64,000 bases of DNA, from assembly GCF_013368755.1 (NCBI RefSeq), contig NC_049562.1:1178001-1242000 (forward strand), in the 5' to 3' direction. The notes below the pieces were generated by a model. The model worked only from the letters and a program-made list of their open reading frames with translations, made no database searches and was not told where the DNA came from. The first letter of the stretch is position 1. Every line of letters begins with the position of its first letter. Shown in pieces: positions 10,486-22,932 of the stretch. The translations under genes were made by a program, and so were the position numbers. Source of the stretch: Talaromyces rugulosus (Eukaryota; Ascomycota; Eurotiomycetes; Eurotiales; Trichocomaceae).

Positions 10486-13400
10486 ATGCCACCCTCCACC
10501 GTTTTCTCGTATTGGCGTCGGGATCACCGTCGAACCAGCCCGGCTCCTGGATCAGAATCGCCCCTGGGGTTGTCGCCCAGTGCCTTTGCTGATGCACCGC
10601 CCCAGCTGCCAGGTCTGCCTCCTTCAACGACCTTGGGCGATACTATCGTCGAGTCAACAACATCATCAACAACCACCACCGGTCCGCCCGAGCCTCTACC
10701 GTTGGTGCCCTCTTTCTTCGAAAAGACTGGGGATATTAGCGATGAAAAATCGCTAGCGTTTGGGCTGACCCCGCAACATTCGCTGAGCAACCTCAGAGCA
10801 CCGTCGCCGTCATTGGAAAATCTCGTGCGGCTCCATTCATGCCCGGAAGACGTCAATTTTGCGCAGGAGAGTCCGTCACAAGAACATGCCGTAAATCTGG
10901 ATCAGATCCAGACGAATCATCCCTCCAAGGCAAATGGGAGCTGGCGCTTAGGATTCAAGCAAAATGCGGCAACAACAAACCCACAGACTGACGATAGCAA
11001 GACCACCTCGCGCAGCGAGGCCACAGGGAAGAGTTTGCTAATCAACACCAATGTCAATGGAACATCGGGATTTGTTGGTGGCGCCTCGTTGAAAGATTAT
11101 AAAAGTACGCAAAGTCGACAAGATAGCGAGCAATCAGCAGAACCGACCCAGCAAAAGCTGGGTAGAAGGACCAAGCTACATCGGCTCAATCCCATCTCGC
11201 TCCTAGCACATCGGAGATCCTCTCAAATAGCTCATTCGCGTCAAGAGGACAGCAATTTTAGTGGTCAAAATGGCGTCCCCGCGATTCCGGACGATTACGA
11301 TCCCAGAATTCGCGGCAGTATCGTGCATGACTTTTCAGCACCACGGCCCCGTCGTAATGCACCAGGTGCCACTAATGTCCAAGATACGATAAAAGAGGAG
11401 GATCAATCGAAGGACAAATCTGAGCAGCATAAGCGCCACAGCGAGTATTCTCCGGTCTTCAAAGAACATTTCTCGGAGGACCGCAAAGTTCTGCAAGTCG
11501 AAAACAAGGGCTATTTACAGTCTTCCCTGCTGACTGAAGCTCATCTGAACGAACGCGATTCATCGGATTTGCCAGCATTTGCTCGAAAGTTACCATTCAG
11601 CATCCCGGAGAACAATGACCAGTCTATCGAGCCCAGCGCCGAAGTGTCCGAGCAGGTGCCATCAAAACGAGCATCAAACTCTCGGAAATCCGCGGAGTCT
11701 TCGCGACAAGTTCCGATGCGTCTCAAGAGTGACGCCTCGAGATTTAGCTTCGACATGGGTGGTGTCGAATCCTCTACTCAAGAGAAGCTCTTGGAAGAAA
11801 AGCACAAGGAGAAAGAAGCTGCACGCAAGGAAAGTGGTCGGCAGAGCCGATCCAGTTATAGTGACTTTGATGAGGATGATTTCGACTATGATGCCCTGGA
11901 AGACGACAGCTTCTTTGAAGAAAGGATTCCAGGGGTCAACACCGACGCAGACTACGACGATCAATTCAGTGGGTTTGCCGGGGTTGTGAAGACTCCTAAT
12001 CCCCTTTTCGTCCCAGTCCTGCCTCCCATTGCTGCCAGTCCAATCAGTCCGATGAATCCATATAAAAATACGCTCAACACTACCGCTGGCGCTGTACCTG
12101 AAATTGTCATTAATCCCGTTGATGCTAGTGCATCTCCTCATCTTGAAAGCAGCCGTTCATTGTCGGACTATGGGGATGAAGAAGGTGAAACCGAGAAGGA
12201 CGCGACATTCGAACATGTTGCCCCAGCGGAGCCCGAACCACGACCAAGACCAGTTCCCCAAGCCGAGACGAAAGAACCCCAGCAATACGACGAGGACGAG
12301 GATGATATATATTTTAACGATGGAGACATTGATATTGATGACTTCCCGACAGTTGATGCAAACGAGGGAGCATTTGACGAATCGATTTTTGATGATGAGA
12401 ATGGCGAGCTCTACGAACGCAAGTTTTATCCAGGCACAGTAATCCCAATCACAGCTCAAAATGAGCCTGACGCAGAGCCTCCCCGGCAATCCATGGATTC
12501 TACAGCTAGCAAAGCTACGCATCTCAGACAAGTCCCCAGCCTGGCGAGCGAGTTTCGCCCGGAGTCATGGGATATCCAAAACGAAGCAGCCGCCACCTTT
12601 CCCGGCGGAGATGGGCCGAAGAAGCCCCCAGGCGGAGTACTATCTGAACATAATCTGGAAGCCTTTCATAGTGCTCTAGCTCGGGTCGCCGATGAAGCTG
12701 CAGCCGATCATCTTCTTCACCGCAATATAAGCCTCAGTGAAACCTCGGTTGGCCAAGAAAGCATCTCACAGAATGCAGACTCGCATCCGGGGTTAATCTC
12801 GGATGACAGTCGACTCAGCCACACCATGGGGGCTGAAGATGCGGTTGACGACTTCAACTACGATGACGATGATGCCTTTGATGATGACCTCATAATCGCT
12901 GAAGCAAATGCCGACGCTTTAGAGAATGACGACGAAGGGTTTTACGGCGAAGAATTTGGGTTCTACGCACGTGATGATGAGAATTGCGACTCCCAACTCA
13001 CCTATGGCGGATACTTTGGCCCAGGGGCTGGAGGTATCAACCGTAGTCATAGCGGCGGAGCGAACTTTCATGGACCTAGTTTGACGCCCATCACGGAGCG
13101 GAGCGAATGGAGCACGCGCAATTCAATCGTATCCCTCACGACTCACGGGCAGCCCAACCCCTTGCCCAACCCAGGCTTGGCCCAGTTAGTTGACTTTGGT
13201 AATCTTGACGATGATATCTCCTTTGAGGCACTGATGAGGCTCCGCCGCGGTGCTTTTGGTGGCAGCAATGGCAGTCTACGGAGCAGTGCTGGCAGCCTTT
13301 CTCCCCAGGGTGGTCCATATGGGCATTCGAATCGAGCGAGTTTTATGAGTATTCCCGAAGACAGCCCCGTGGACTTGAATTCCGGCACAGAGTTTCCGTC

Positions 13401-13713
13401 GCACCTAGCCGACTACTCCGCGGGTGCTGAGACGGACAGTTTCCCTTCGTCGGAAGAGCACAGTTCCCCTGGAAGCCCAACAATGGTATCTGGTCTATCG
13501 GCCGATCCCGAACACGACGCTTCAGGAGAGGACGCACTGGGGACAACCCCGAAGCCCTCTCATAGCAGAGCGAGCAGTTCAGCCAGCATCAGCTATAAAC
13601 AAGAGACAGTGGAGGACGGATCCCCCAAGTGGGTTCTAGAGCGCCGCCGGACAGGCGACAGCGGCGAAATGGAAGTCTACCAGCGCGAGGTTCTTGAGGG
13701 CAGCCGAATTTGA
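10486..13713 (+). CDS. Serine/proline-rich acidic protein, uncharacterised
   Basis: Single-exon 1,075-aa protein starting MPPSTVFSYWRRDHRR. I recognise the general Eurotiales type (a conserved serine-proline-rich protein) but no named function. Visible blocks: KLHRLNPISLLAHRRSSQ near residue 230, DDYDPRIRGSIVHDFSAPR near 270, YSPVFKEHF near 325, a Lys/Glu-rich helical stretch near 430, then repeated acidic runs (DEDDFDYDALEDD, DEDEDDIYFNDGDIDIDDF, DDFNYDDDDAFDDD). The C-terminus WVLERRRTGDSGEMEVYQRE looks conserved. Ser and Pro density suggests heavy phosphorylation, and no signal peptide or transmembrane helix is seen. Being intronless over 3.2 kb is unusual against the intron-rich neighbours, but the open frame and conserved ends support it. 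Confidence 0.82.
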   Translation: MPPSTVFSYWRRDHRRTSPAPGSESPLGLSPSAFADAPPQLPGLPPSTTLGDTIVESTTSSTTTTGPPEPLPLVPSFFEKTGDISDEKSLAFGLTPQHSLSNLRAPSPSLENLVRLHSCPEDVNFAQESPSQEHAVNLDQIQTNHPSKANGSWRLGFKQNAATTNPQTDDSKTTSRSEATGKSLLINTNVNGTSGFVGGASLKDYKSTQSRQDSEQSAEPTQQKLGRRTKLHRLNPISLLAHRRSSQIAHSRQEDSNFSGQNGVPAIPDDYDPRIRGSIVHDFSAPRPRRNAPGATNVQDTIKEEDQSKDKSEQHKRHSEYSPVFKEHFSEDRKVLQVENKGYLQSSLLTEAHLNERDSSDLPAFARKLPFSIPENNDQSIEPSAEVSEQVPSKRASNSRKSAESSRQVPMRLKSDASRFSFDMGGVESSTQEKLLEEKHKEKEAARKESGRQSRSSYSDFDEDDFDYDALEDDSFFEERIPGVNTDADYDDQFSGFAGVVKTPNPLFVPVLPPIAASPISPMNPYKNTLNTTAGAVPEIVINPVDASASPHLESSRSLSDYGDEEGETEKDATFEHVAPAEPEPRPRPVPQAETKEPQQYDEDEDDIYFNDGDIDIDDFPTVDANEGAFDESIFDDENGELYERKFYPGTVIPITAQNEPDAEPPRQSMDSTASKATHLRQVPSLASEFRPESWDIQNEAAATFPGGDGPKKPPGGVLSEHNLEAFHSALARVADEAAADHLLHRNISLSETSVGQESISQNADSHPGLISDDSRLSHTMGAEDAVDDFNYDDDDAFDDDLIIAEANADALENDDEGFYGEEFGFYARDDENCDSQLTYGGYFGPGAGGINRSHSGGANFHGPSLTPITERSEWSTRNSIVSLTTHGQPNPLPNPGLAQLVDFGNLDDDISFEALMRLRRGAFGGSNGSLRSSAGSLSPQGGPYGHSNRASFMSIPEDSPVDLNSGTEFPSHLADYSAGAETDSFPSSEEHSSPGSPTMVSGLSADPEHDASGEDALGTTPKPSHSRASSSASISYKQETVEDGSPKWVLERRRTGDSGEMEVYQREVLEGSRI

Positions 13714-14781
13714 GCTGTCTCCGCGACGTTCCTTAGACGACCGCCATAATATCAACATCTCGACGGCTCATTACTTTTTTCCCCTTTAGAAGAGAAGTGA
13801 GTTCGAGCGGTATTCGGTTAACGATTTGTACGAGTGGACGAAACTGCACATGCGACATTCATTGTGATATTGCACTAACTATTGTTGTCTTGCTTGGGGG
13901 TTTTCTGCTTTTGCTTTTTGATACACGGCATGTTTTATTTCTTATTTCTTTCTCTTTTGCTGTACATATAGTACATATCCAAGCCAGAGGCCTACATAGT
14001 CTCGCACATAGTAATGTATATACCTGATGTCACCCATCCCACCCATCCTCTCTACTCCAAACCGCACAATTCCCGACACGTCAACTGGTGTCTGACGAGA
14101 CTGGTCGGCTGGAAAAAAAGAAACAACATTCAGGCAGCAGACAAGTCAACAGGGTCGAAACAGACTGCTCTGAGTGGGTGTTGCAGTGACTCCTAGTACA
14201 ACAGCAGCAGCCAATCGCAGAGTGCGGAATACCCAAAAAAGCCGCATTTGCCCCCCAGTGTTGCAGCCAGCAGGTTTTTAATGACTCACAAGGTGTGTTT
14301 TTGGATGGCGATGCGTGTTTTTGAGAGACAGAGCAATAGTAAATCCAGAATAATACGCGGTAAGAGTAAGGACAGGCAATAAATAGTATGTAGAGCAAGC
14401 TCCGTAAGATGCAAACACAGTCAATACAGGGGAGGCGCGGAAGGCTCCCGTGCGGCATGCCATAGCCGAAAAGCCAGCTACGACATCATCCCGGCTTCCC
14501 TTTTTCTCCGGCGTACTCCGTTTTCTCTCTTTTCCCTACCACCACCACCGACGACGACCTCGCCGTCTCTCCTGCTACGCTCGCCTTTTTTTCTTTTTGG
14601 CTTCTTCAATTAATTGGTGTCTGGCCTCACTCTTTCAACGCGGGTGCCAGAATTTCTCCGCTCTTCTTTTCCTTTTCCCCGAATCGAGCTTGCCGCGTGT
14701 CCGTTCGCAAACTGAGTCCTTCGGTGTACATGCCTGGATTCTTCGTTTAAAAGGCTTCGAAAACAAGCAAAAACAAAAACT
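13714..14781. promoter_or_regulatory. Intergenic region with kgdA promoter
   Basis: Holds the 3' flank of the 1,075-aa gene and the promoter of the downstream dehydrogenase. From 14480 to 14640 there are long C/T-rich tracts, typical of strongly expressed fungal genes. Several short open frames lack protein character. No gene is called. Confidence 0.5.
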
Positions 14782-17700
14782 ATGCTCAGGGCTACCGCTT
14801 TGAAGAAGGCGACTGGCAGCAGTCTGCTGCGTAGCAGCACTGCTTGCTCGGCCTGCCGCAGATCCTACACTCTTGCGACTACTTCGTCGAAACGCGCCGT
14901 GGCCACTGCTGGCGCTCGATCAAATTTCCAACTCACTGGCCGGAAACCACTCGCCGTTATTGATCGCGCCGCCGCTGGCCGGAGAGAATATGCGCAAAGC
15001 GCTGAGGAAACATCCCAAGGGGTGGTAAGCTCAACATTTCCCCTAGTTTTGAGAAAGAGCGAATTGAAGCGAGCGTGTTTGCTTCATGCGTATTCGAGCG
15101 CGCTTCATGAAAGAGGAAAAAAACAAGAAATAAAAACAAAAAGCTTAGAAACATACAATACACCGGATTTCAACTGACTGGCAATGTCGCCTGCGCTTTG
15201 ATGCGCTGATGGCGACTTGTAATTGTCTAGGACTCCAACGATTCCTTCCTCCAAGGAAACACCGCCAACTACATCGACGAGATGTATCTTGCCTGGCGCA
15301 GCGACCCCTCGAGCGTGCACATTTCGTGGCAGACGTATTTCAAGAACATGGAAGACGGCAACATGCCCATTTCTCAGGCTTTCCAGCCCCCTCCCACTAT
15401 CGTTCCCACACCTGTCGGTGGCGTCCCACAGCACATGGCCGTCGCTGGCCACGATTTGACAAACCATCTGAAAGTCCAGCTTCTTGTTCGCGCCTACCAA
15501 GCTCGTGGCCACCACAAAGCAAAGATTGACCCTCTCGGCATCCGTGGCGACGCAGAGGCGTTTGGCTACCACCGTCCCAAGGAGCTCGAACTAGACCACT
15601 ACGGATTCACTGAAAAGGACCTCGACCAGGAGTTCTCCCTGGGACCCGGTATCTTGCCCCGCTTTGAAACAGAAACCCGAAAGAAGATGACTCTGCGGGA
15701 GATCATTGCCGCGTGTGAAAAGATCTACAGCGGCTCCTACGGTGTCGAATACATCCATATCCCTGACCGAAAACCATGTGACTGGATCCGTGACCGCTTT
15801 GAGATTCCTCAGCCATACAAATATTCTGTGGACGAGAAGCGTCGCATTCTTGACCGTCTTATTTGGAGTTCTAGCTTCGAATCCTTCTCGGCCACCAAGT
15901 TCCCCAACGACAAGCGTTTCGGTCTTGAGGGATGTGAAACTTTGGTCCCTGGTATGAAGGCTCTCATCGACCGAAGTGTTGACTACGGCGTCAAGGACAT
16001 TGTCATTGGTATGCCTCATCGTGGTCGGCTGAACGTGCTTTCCAACGTTGTGCGCAAGCCCAATGAGTCCATCTTCAGCGAGTTCTCTGGTACTACCGAG
16101 CCCTCAGACGAAGGTTCTGGTGATGTCAAGTACCATCTCGGTATGAACTTTGAGCGCCCCACGCCTTCCGGAAAGCGTGTCCAACTGTCACTTGTTGCCA
16201 ACCCTTCGCATCTGGAAGCCGAAGACCCTGTCGTTCTTGGAAAGACCCGCGCTATCCAACACTACAACAAAGATGAGAAGGATTACGATACCGCCATGGG
16301 AGTTTTGTTGCACGGTGACGCTGCTTTCGCGGCCCAGGGTATTGTTTACGAAACCATGGGTTTCCACGCCCTTCCCGCTTACTCAACTGGTGGTACTGTT
16401 CACATCGTGGTCAACAACCAGATTGGCTTCACCACTGATCCTCGTTTCGCTCGTTCCACGCCTTACTGCTCTGACATTGCCAAGGCTATCGACGCTCCTG
16501 TGTTCCACGTCAATGCTGACGATGTGGAGGCCGTCAACCATGTTTGCCAAGTCGCTGCTGACTGGCGCGCTGAGTTCAAGCGTGACGTCGTTGTGGATAT
16601 TGTTTGCTACCGTAAGCAAGGTCACAACGAGACTGACCAGCCCTCGTTTACCCAACCTTTGATGTACAAGCACATCGCCTCTCAGAAGAGCCAGCTTGAT
16701 ACCTATGTCGAGAAACTCATCTCCGAGGGTACATTCACCAAGGAAGACATCGATGAGCACAAGAAGTGGGTCTGGGGCATGTTGAACGACAGCTTCGATC
16801 GCAGCAAGGACTACCAGCCCACCGGTAAGGAATGGTTGACTTCTGCATGGAACGGCTTCAAGAGCCCCAAGGAGCTTGCTACTGAAGTCTTGCCTCACTT
16901 GCCCACTGGTGTCGAGGCGGAGACGCTGAAGAGCATCGGTGACAAGATCGGAGGAGCCCCAGAGGGCTTCAACGTCCACCGCAACCTGAAGCGTATCTTG
17001 GGTAACAGAAAGAAGAGCGTTGATGAAGGTCAGGGTATTGACTGGGCCACTGCCGAGGCTCTCGCATTTGGTTCCCTGGTCAAGGAGGGCCACCATGTCC
17101 GTGTTTCTGGACAGGATGTTGAGCGTGGTACTTTCTCTCAGCGTCACGCCGTTCTCCACGACCAGGAAAGCGAGGCTACATACACTCCCTTGCAGCACAT
17201 TGATCCCGACCAAGGCACATTTGTGATTTCTAACTCGTCATTGAGCGAGTTCGGTGTGTAAGTTTTTGTTTTTTTCCATTTTGAATAGTTGATGCTGATT
17301 TTCGTTCAGGCTCGGGTTTGAGTACGGTTACTCTTTGACCTCCCCTAATGCTCTCGTCATGTGGGAGGCTCAATTTGGTGACTTTGCCAACAACGCACAG
17401 TGTATCATTGACCAGTTCATTGCCTCTGGTGAAGTGAAGTGGCTTCAGCGTTCTGGTCTGGTTGTGTCGCTCCCTCACGGTTACGACGGCCAGGGTCCTG
17501 AACACTCCTCTGGACGTATGGAGCGTTGGTTGCAATTGAGCAACGAAGAACCACGTATCTTCCCATCTCCCGACAAGCTAGACCGCCAACATCAAGACTG
17601 TAACATGCAGATTGTGTGCATGACCTCACCATCTAACTTGTTCCACATTCTTCGCCGTCAGATCAACCGCCAGTTCCGTAAACGTGAGTTGACATGTTTC

Positions 17701-18276
17701 CCACACCATTTTCTTTACTAACCCGGCTGTCTAATAGCACTTATCATCTTCTTCTCGAAATCCCTGTTGCGTCATCCTCTTGCTCGTTCAGAACTCGAAG
17801 AGTTCACGGGTGACTCTCACTTCCGCTGGATCATCCCGGATGACGCCCATGGCACCGCCATTGATGAGCCGGAGAAGATCGAGCGTGTCGTCATGTGCTC
17901 CGGTCAAGTCTACGGTGCTCTTACCAAGTACCGTGATAGCCAGGGCATTCGCAACACCGCCATCACCCGTATCGAGCAACTCAACCCCTTCCCATGGGCC
18001 CAACTCAAGGAGAACCTGGACAGCTACCCTAACGCCAAGGACATCGTCTGGGCCCAGGAGGAGCCTCTCAACGCTGGTGCTTGGAGCTTTGTGCAGCCCC
18101 GTATCGAGACTCTGCTTAACGCTACTGAACACCACAACCGCCGCCACGTGCTGTATGCTGGCCGTTCCCCTAGCGCTTCTGTCGCCACTGGTCTCAAGGG
18201 CAGTCACTTGAAGGAGGAACAAGATTTGCTCAACGATGCTTTCACCGTTCACCAAGAGCGTCTCAAGGGCGAGTGA
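14782..18276 (+). CDS. kgdA: 2-oxoglutarate dehydrogenase E1 component, mitochondrial
   Basis: Thiamine-diphosphate-dependent E1 of the 2-oxoglutarate dehydrogenase complex, which decarboxylates 2-oxoglutarate in the mitochondrial TCA cycle and passes the succinyl group to E2. Exons 14782-15024, 15231-17257, 17310-17683 and 17738-18276 give 1,060 aa, normal length. Exon 1 encodes an Arg/Ser/Ala-rich presequence ([20 protein letters not shown]) and ends just before the mature start. Then come [20 protein letters not shown], the family motif [14 protein letters not shown], the ThDP/Mg region [18 protein letters not shown] with [30 protein letters not shown] in the pyrimidine-binding domain, and [17 protein letters not shown] in the last exon. 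Splice phases close exactly. The fungal symbol is kgdA (yeast KGD1). Confidence 0.97.
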
Positions 18277-18863
18277 ACATGTTGACAACATGACACTTCC
18301 GTGTATAATGTGTGATACAATTCCAATCGGCTTATAGAATGCGCCGTATAGGTAGAGATGTCAGCCAAGGATACTTGGGCTGACATGTTATTATCCTGTG
18401 TAAAATTTTTATTATAATTTCATTTGTGTGTTTTCACTTTGTCTGGCCGCATAGTTCTATGATAACAATCGCATATTTCCTTTTACGTTTACTATAGTTG
18501 GCTCCGCTTCGTTTTTTTAAATACAAAGAATTGTAGAGACGAGTTCAAATGTTACCGGCCGTGACGAGTATGCATTAAATTCTCTGCGTAGAGAAGGTGT
18601 AATTTTGTCACGTTCCGGTATTTCTCCACCATTGCGTCCGTTCCGGCCGCCCAGCCTACCGCCTTCCTAATCGGATTGGGAGTCCCAGCTGTGGTTTCTC
18701 TCGCGCCCATACGTGCTCTTCATCTGAAGCTGCGAGAAGCCTGACGCACTTTCACTTCCATTATTGTCTCCCTCTCCGTTTGTACAGCAAGTTCTGAAAT
18801 CACCCCCAGTTTGCCCTTTGCGCGTCGCGTCCGCGCCTTCATTTACTTTCCATCGGCGCGCCC
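18277..18863. other. 3' flank of kgdA and promoter of the ING-family gene
   Basis: Apart from the stem-loop annotated separately, this short spacer is AT-rich to 18540, then C/T-rich up to the start codon of the PHD protein. No gene is seen. Confidence 0.45.
18358..18386 (+). other. Stem-loop in the kgdA 3' region
   Basis: ATGTCAGCCAAG and CTTGGGCTGACAT form a 12-bp stem with one bulged G around a GATA loop, about 80 nt after the kgdA stop. It may be a 3'-UTR structure or a chance palindrome. Confidence 0.5.
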
Positions 18864-21070
18864 ATGGCTGCCAACAACGCTGCGACCGCCGCTGGCAGCG
18901 CTCTCTCGCAAGTGTCGAGCAGTCGTAACATGGCTCGCCAAACTCGCACAAACCCATCTCGCACGTCCAAGACGGTTGCCCGCTCGTTCCAGTTCTATGG
19001 ACAGTCGTCTACCGCCGATTCTCCTCAAGTAGCATCATCGTCTGCTGCTGTCCCCCACGGTCTTTACCCTGCGCTCACTCATTTCACCGATACCATCACG
19101 GCTCTCCCGCGCGAGTTTCGCCGTCATAATTCGCTTCTGAAGGAGGTTGATGCAAAGGCGTGGGCATTGGAGGAGAATTTACACCAGCTACTCTTGACGG
19201 CTTCGGAATCGAGGCCGGTTCCTTACCCACCTAATCCTGCTCCGATCGTGGACGGGGTTGTGAGGGAGTATGGTGTTTCTCAGGTGAGCTAGCCATGCCG
19301 ATTTTCACGAAGTTATTATTTGAATACATTTGATTTCTTATTGCATTTTCTATTCTCATTGAATTTGTCTTGGTTTTGGTTTTTTCTCTGTTCTCTTTGA
19401 ATCTGAATATCTGACCACTAACGAGAGACATGGCCGACAGGATGACCCGCAAAATACCGAATCGCAAGAGAGTAGACACCGAAGGCTGCTTTTTGATCGA
19501 ATCAGACGCTCTTTAACCGACTTGATGATGACGGCCGACGAAAAGAACCACGTGATTACAAATGCCAACGACGAGCTCGACCATCAGCTCTTCCGCCTCA
19601 AGACAGTTTTCCCCTACATCTCTGGAGAAGTGAGTGAAGAGGCCAGGCTGGGTAGCCTTACTCACTGGGCCTACACCAATCGGACCGCTAGCAAGCCTGT
19701 AACAACAGCAAACGAACGTCCCCGGAGAGAGGCAGCATCCAGTGCTTCACATTTCGTTCAGGCTTTGCACGAGTCGGAAGGTGTAACTCACCGAGGCGAT
19801 GCAAGACGGGAACCGTCTCGCAAGCAGCGGAGAAACCATGCGGACCTTGATTCCGATGATATTCGCACTGTGAATCATCGCAAGGGCGGTGCGGCTAAGG
19901 CCCGTGCCAATGCCGGTGACAATGCAGACTCGGGCATGCCTACATCGGCGCCTAAGCGGAGGAAGGTTGTAGAGAAACCGACTCCCGTACTTGCTGGTGG
20001 CACGGCGATGGAAAGGTCTGTTAGCGCTGTCACAAACAACGGACGAGCAGTTTCCAAGGACAGCTTGAATACCGAAGTCAAGAAGAGAGTGCGCGCGCCA
20101 AATGCTGTTTCCACGGCGGGCCGCAAAAGGTACGTTCAGAATGTATTTTACTATAGATCAATCCTTGCTGATTCTTGTTTTGCTGCTGCAGAAACAACAC
20201 GGTTACGTCAACCGCAGACTCGCCTTTGGTCTCGTCGCCTGTTGTTGGCACCTTCAACCCGCCAAGGAGTGCTCCGAGTCCTGGTCCTACTACCAATAAC
20301 CGACCACAGTCTTCGAGAGCTCAACAGCCTGCAGCGCAAGCTAGTTCTCGACAGCGACCTCCCTCTGCATCTAGCCGCAGTAACAATAACGGTAAACCTG
20401 TGGATGCCAAGGCGAATTTCCCACGAGAAAGTTCGATTAAAGAGGCAACACCTCCTGTGCCTTCTGGCGCTGCCATTCGTCAACTCGAGGTCGAAAGAGA
20501 GAACCCGGACACCAAGCTCAATACGGCGACAGACAAGGGCGAGCGCGTAGAGACAAAGCTGCTAGACGGCAGTAATGGAAGCGAACAAATGTCTCCGGTA
20601 ATTCCTGCAGCTGCTCAAACCAAGGGCCGATCGTCCAAGACGTCGACCCCTATCGTCTCTACGTTTCCCGAATCCCAGACACGAGGCCGGTCGTCTCGCA
20701 ACAACGCAGAATCGGCGCCGAAACGCGGGCACAAGAAAAGCGTAAGCGTGTCTACGACATACAAACCTCGACCGACAGCCACTCGCGACGAAGAATCGTC
20801 GCACGAAGGCGACGATGAGGAGGATGAAAGCGAACCGCGGTACTGCTATTGCAACCAGGTCAGTTTCGGAGAGATGGTGGCATGCGACAATGATTCGTGT
20901 CCGACAGAATGGTTCCACCTTTCGTGCGTGGGACTCACGAAGCCTCCTGGCAGAAATGGTAAGCGAGTGTTTGTACTATTTGACTATGAGTTGTGCTAAT
21001 TTTGTCAGTGAAATGGTACTGCACCGACTGCAAGGAAAACGCAAAGCGTGGCCGATCAACGGCCAAGTGA
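18864..21070 (+). CDS. ING-family PHD-finger chromatin protein (Pho23/Yng-like)
   Basis: Likely subunit of a histone acetyltransferase or deacetylase complex that reads H3K4 methylation through its C-terminal PHD finger. Exons 18864-19283, 19441-20129, 20192-20958 and 21009-21070 give 645 aa. The N-terminal ING domain is visible as [19 protein letters not shown] and [20 protein letters not shown], followed in exon 2 by [21 protein letters not shown] long Ser/Arg/Ala-rich linker follows. The PHD finger at the C-terminus keeps the C4HC3 ligands: [27 protein letters not shown] and, across the last intron, VKWYCTDC. The YPALTHFTD opening favours a Pho23-type protein of the Rpd3L deacetylase, but Yng1/Yng2 cannot be excluded. 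Confidence 0.88.
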
Positions 21071-22932
21071 GTTAGTTATCTGGAAAGAATTGGGGGAGCA
21101 TGTATATGTTTTTCCGTATATCAATGGATTTGTTTTGATTGTAATTTATTATTTTATTTACACTGCTGTGGTATGACGCATATCCGACCGGCTGGCCGGC
21201 AAAAGCTCTTAACAACACGGATGACGTGTAGGTGAAAAAAATATCCACGTGATCGTATGACAATACCTATATAATCAATAGCTCATTAGTAATACTAACG
21301 GTGAGCTAGTTAACAAGTCAATTAGCAGTAAAGTGACCGCGTGATCCAGTCTACTGTAAGGTCCCGAGACAAGCTAGCACTGATTCTACTTCTAGTTCCA
21401 AGATTTTGGCAAATGCCAGGCTGTCAGCTGATGTGAAAAAATTAATGGAAAAAATCACCAATTAGGAAGTATGAATTCCGGCGAACAAGCGGGCACTGGG
21501 TCGAGAATCCGGGGTAAAAATTAGTCAAAAAAGAGATCAGCAGACAGGGGTTGATTGGCCACCAGAGCCGAGACGAGAGAGAGAGGGACCCATCGGTCCC
21601 ACGTAGTACTAGCAATATTTATTAGTTAGTACTACTTAGTAGTAGTACTACATACTAGTAGGTATTAACTTTCCAGTTAAGATTTTTTATTGTATGTTGG
21701 GTCGAGGAACAGGCGAATGAGAGCAGTGACTATTAGGTAAAACACAGCAGTCGACGGGATGATCGGATGATCTGGGCTTGCAGCTTCGAAGCTTGCTGGT
21801 AGTAGCCTGCTGTAATAGTGCTGTGTATTATATGTAGTACATGTACTGCGTATATACTCTGTACTGTACATACTATATTAGTAGGTACTTGCATCGTGAG
21901 TCTGGGGTAGCGGATGCGGCGCTGTGACTGGCCGAACAGCCGCGGCAGGTGGGGCCGCTGATCCTTCTTTTCTTTTCTTTTTTGATTCTTTCTGTATCTG
22001 TTGTGTATAGACTCATAGAGCACTCTTTATGTCGTCATGTCCTCTGTATGTAGCGACATGACTCGCTCTGTTTTGTTACTGTTGCAGCAGCAGCGAGGAT
22101 AACGAAAACGGCGGGAGAATGTCGCAAGGGCCGGCCCTGACAACCATTTTTGTGGACCAGGTGGGTGTTTCGATTATGTCATGGAAAATGCACCTTGGGA
22201 GATGACCACGATGGCACGCCGCATTACACCATTCGCTTCTTAATGAACTAAGGGCTGTTGTTGGCTGTGACGGGGTTTCCATTAGCAATGGGAAATAATT
22301 ACTATGGTATTATTATTATTTATGCTATTATCATTATTATCATTATTGACTTGAGCTGTCGTTTGCCGCATGCAGGCTTGCTGGGTTGCCACGAGGCTAA
22401 TATCATACGTGTATCGTAATTTACACTCCATCTGAAAATACGTATGGAGTAAAAACACTGCGACAGGTATTGTGGATTACTACACCAGCATGCAATAATG
22501 AGAACGTCTTTAGACATACTTTACCCATGCCATGGCGCTGTTATCCCGGCCCGCGCACACCCACATGTGCTGAGCCAGAGTTTTGTGGAATGGGTATCTA
22601 CGTACAGAAGCATATCAATGATTAAATACGACGTGCCGTATTTCCGATACGCGCCCCGACGGCAGCCGCGCCGCCGCCTGCTGGGCTCCATCTAAAAACA
22701 AAACTGTGACTAACAACTTCTCGCCTTTCTGCAACTAACATCCCTCGTCGCCCCCTCTCGTTGTCCTTCTCTTTTTGTGATTTGATCCGTCGAGTCCGGG
22801 GCATTTTTTTTTATTTTTTCATTATTTTTTCCCCTTCCTTCTGGTGGAACCAACTATCCCCCTCCTTGTCTGGTGTCCAGCACTAGTTGTTTCGGTATAT
22901 AAAGAGACTTCCCCGTCTGGGTGGCGACCACC
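21071..22932. other. 1.9 kb intergenic region with TAGTAC-rich palindromic stretch
   Basis: No coding potential that I can support. Bases 21600-21665 and 21830-21895 are dense in TAGTAC/GTACTA palindromes, and 21585-21600 holds GGGACCCATCGGTCCCA. The last 200 bases become T/C-rich before the next gene, consistent with a promoter. A non-coding transcript is possible but unproven. Confidence 0.4.

Noticed and set aside
16383..17213. 276-codon minus-strand open frame inside kgdA
   Set aside because: Codon-bias shadow of exon 2 of kgdA, Leu/Val/Asp-rich with no domain.
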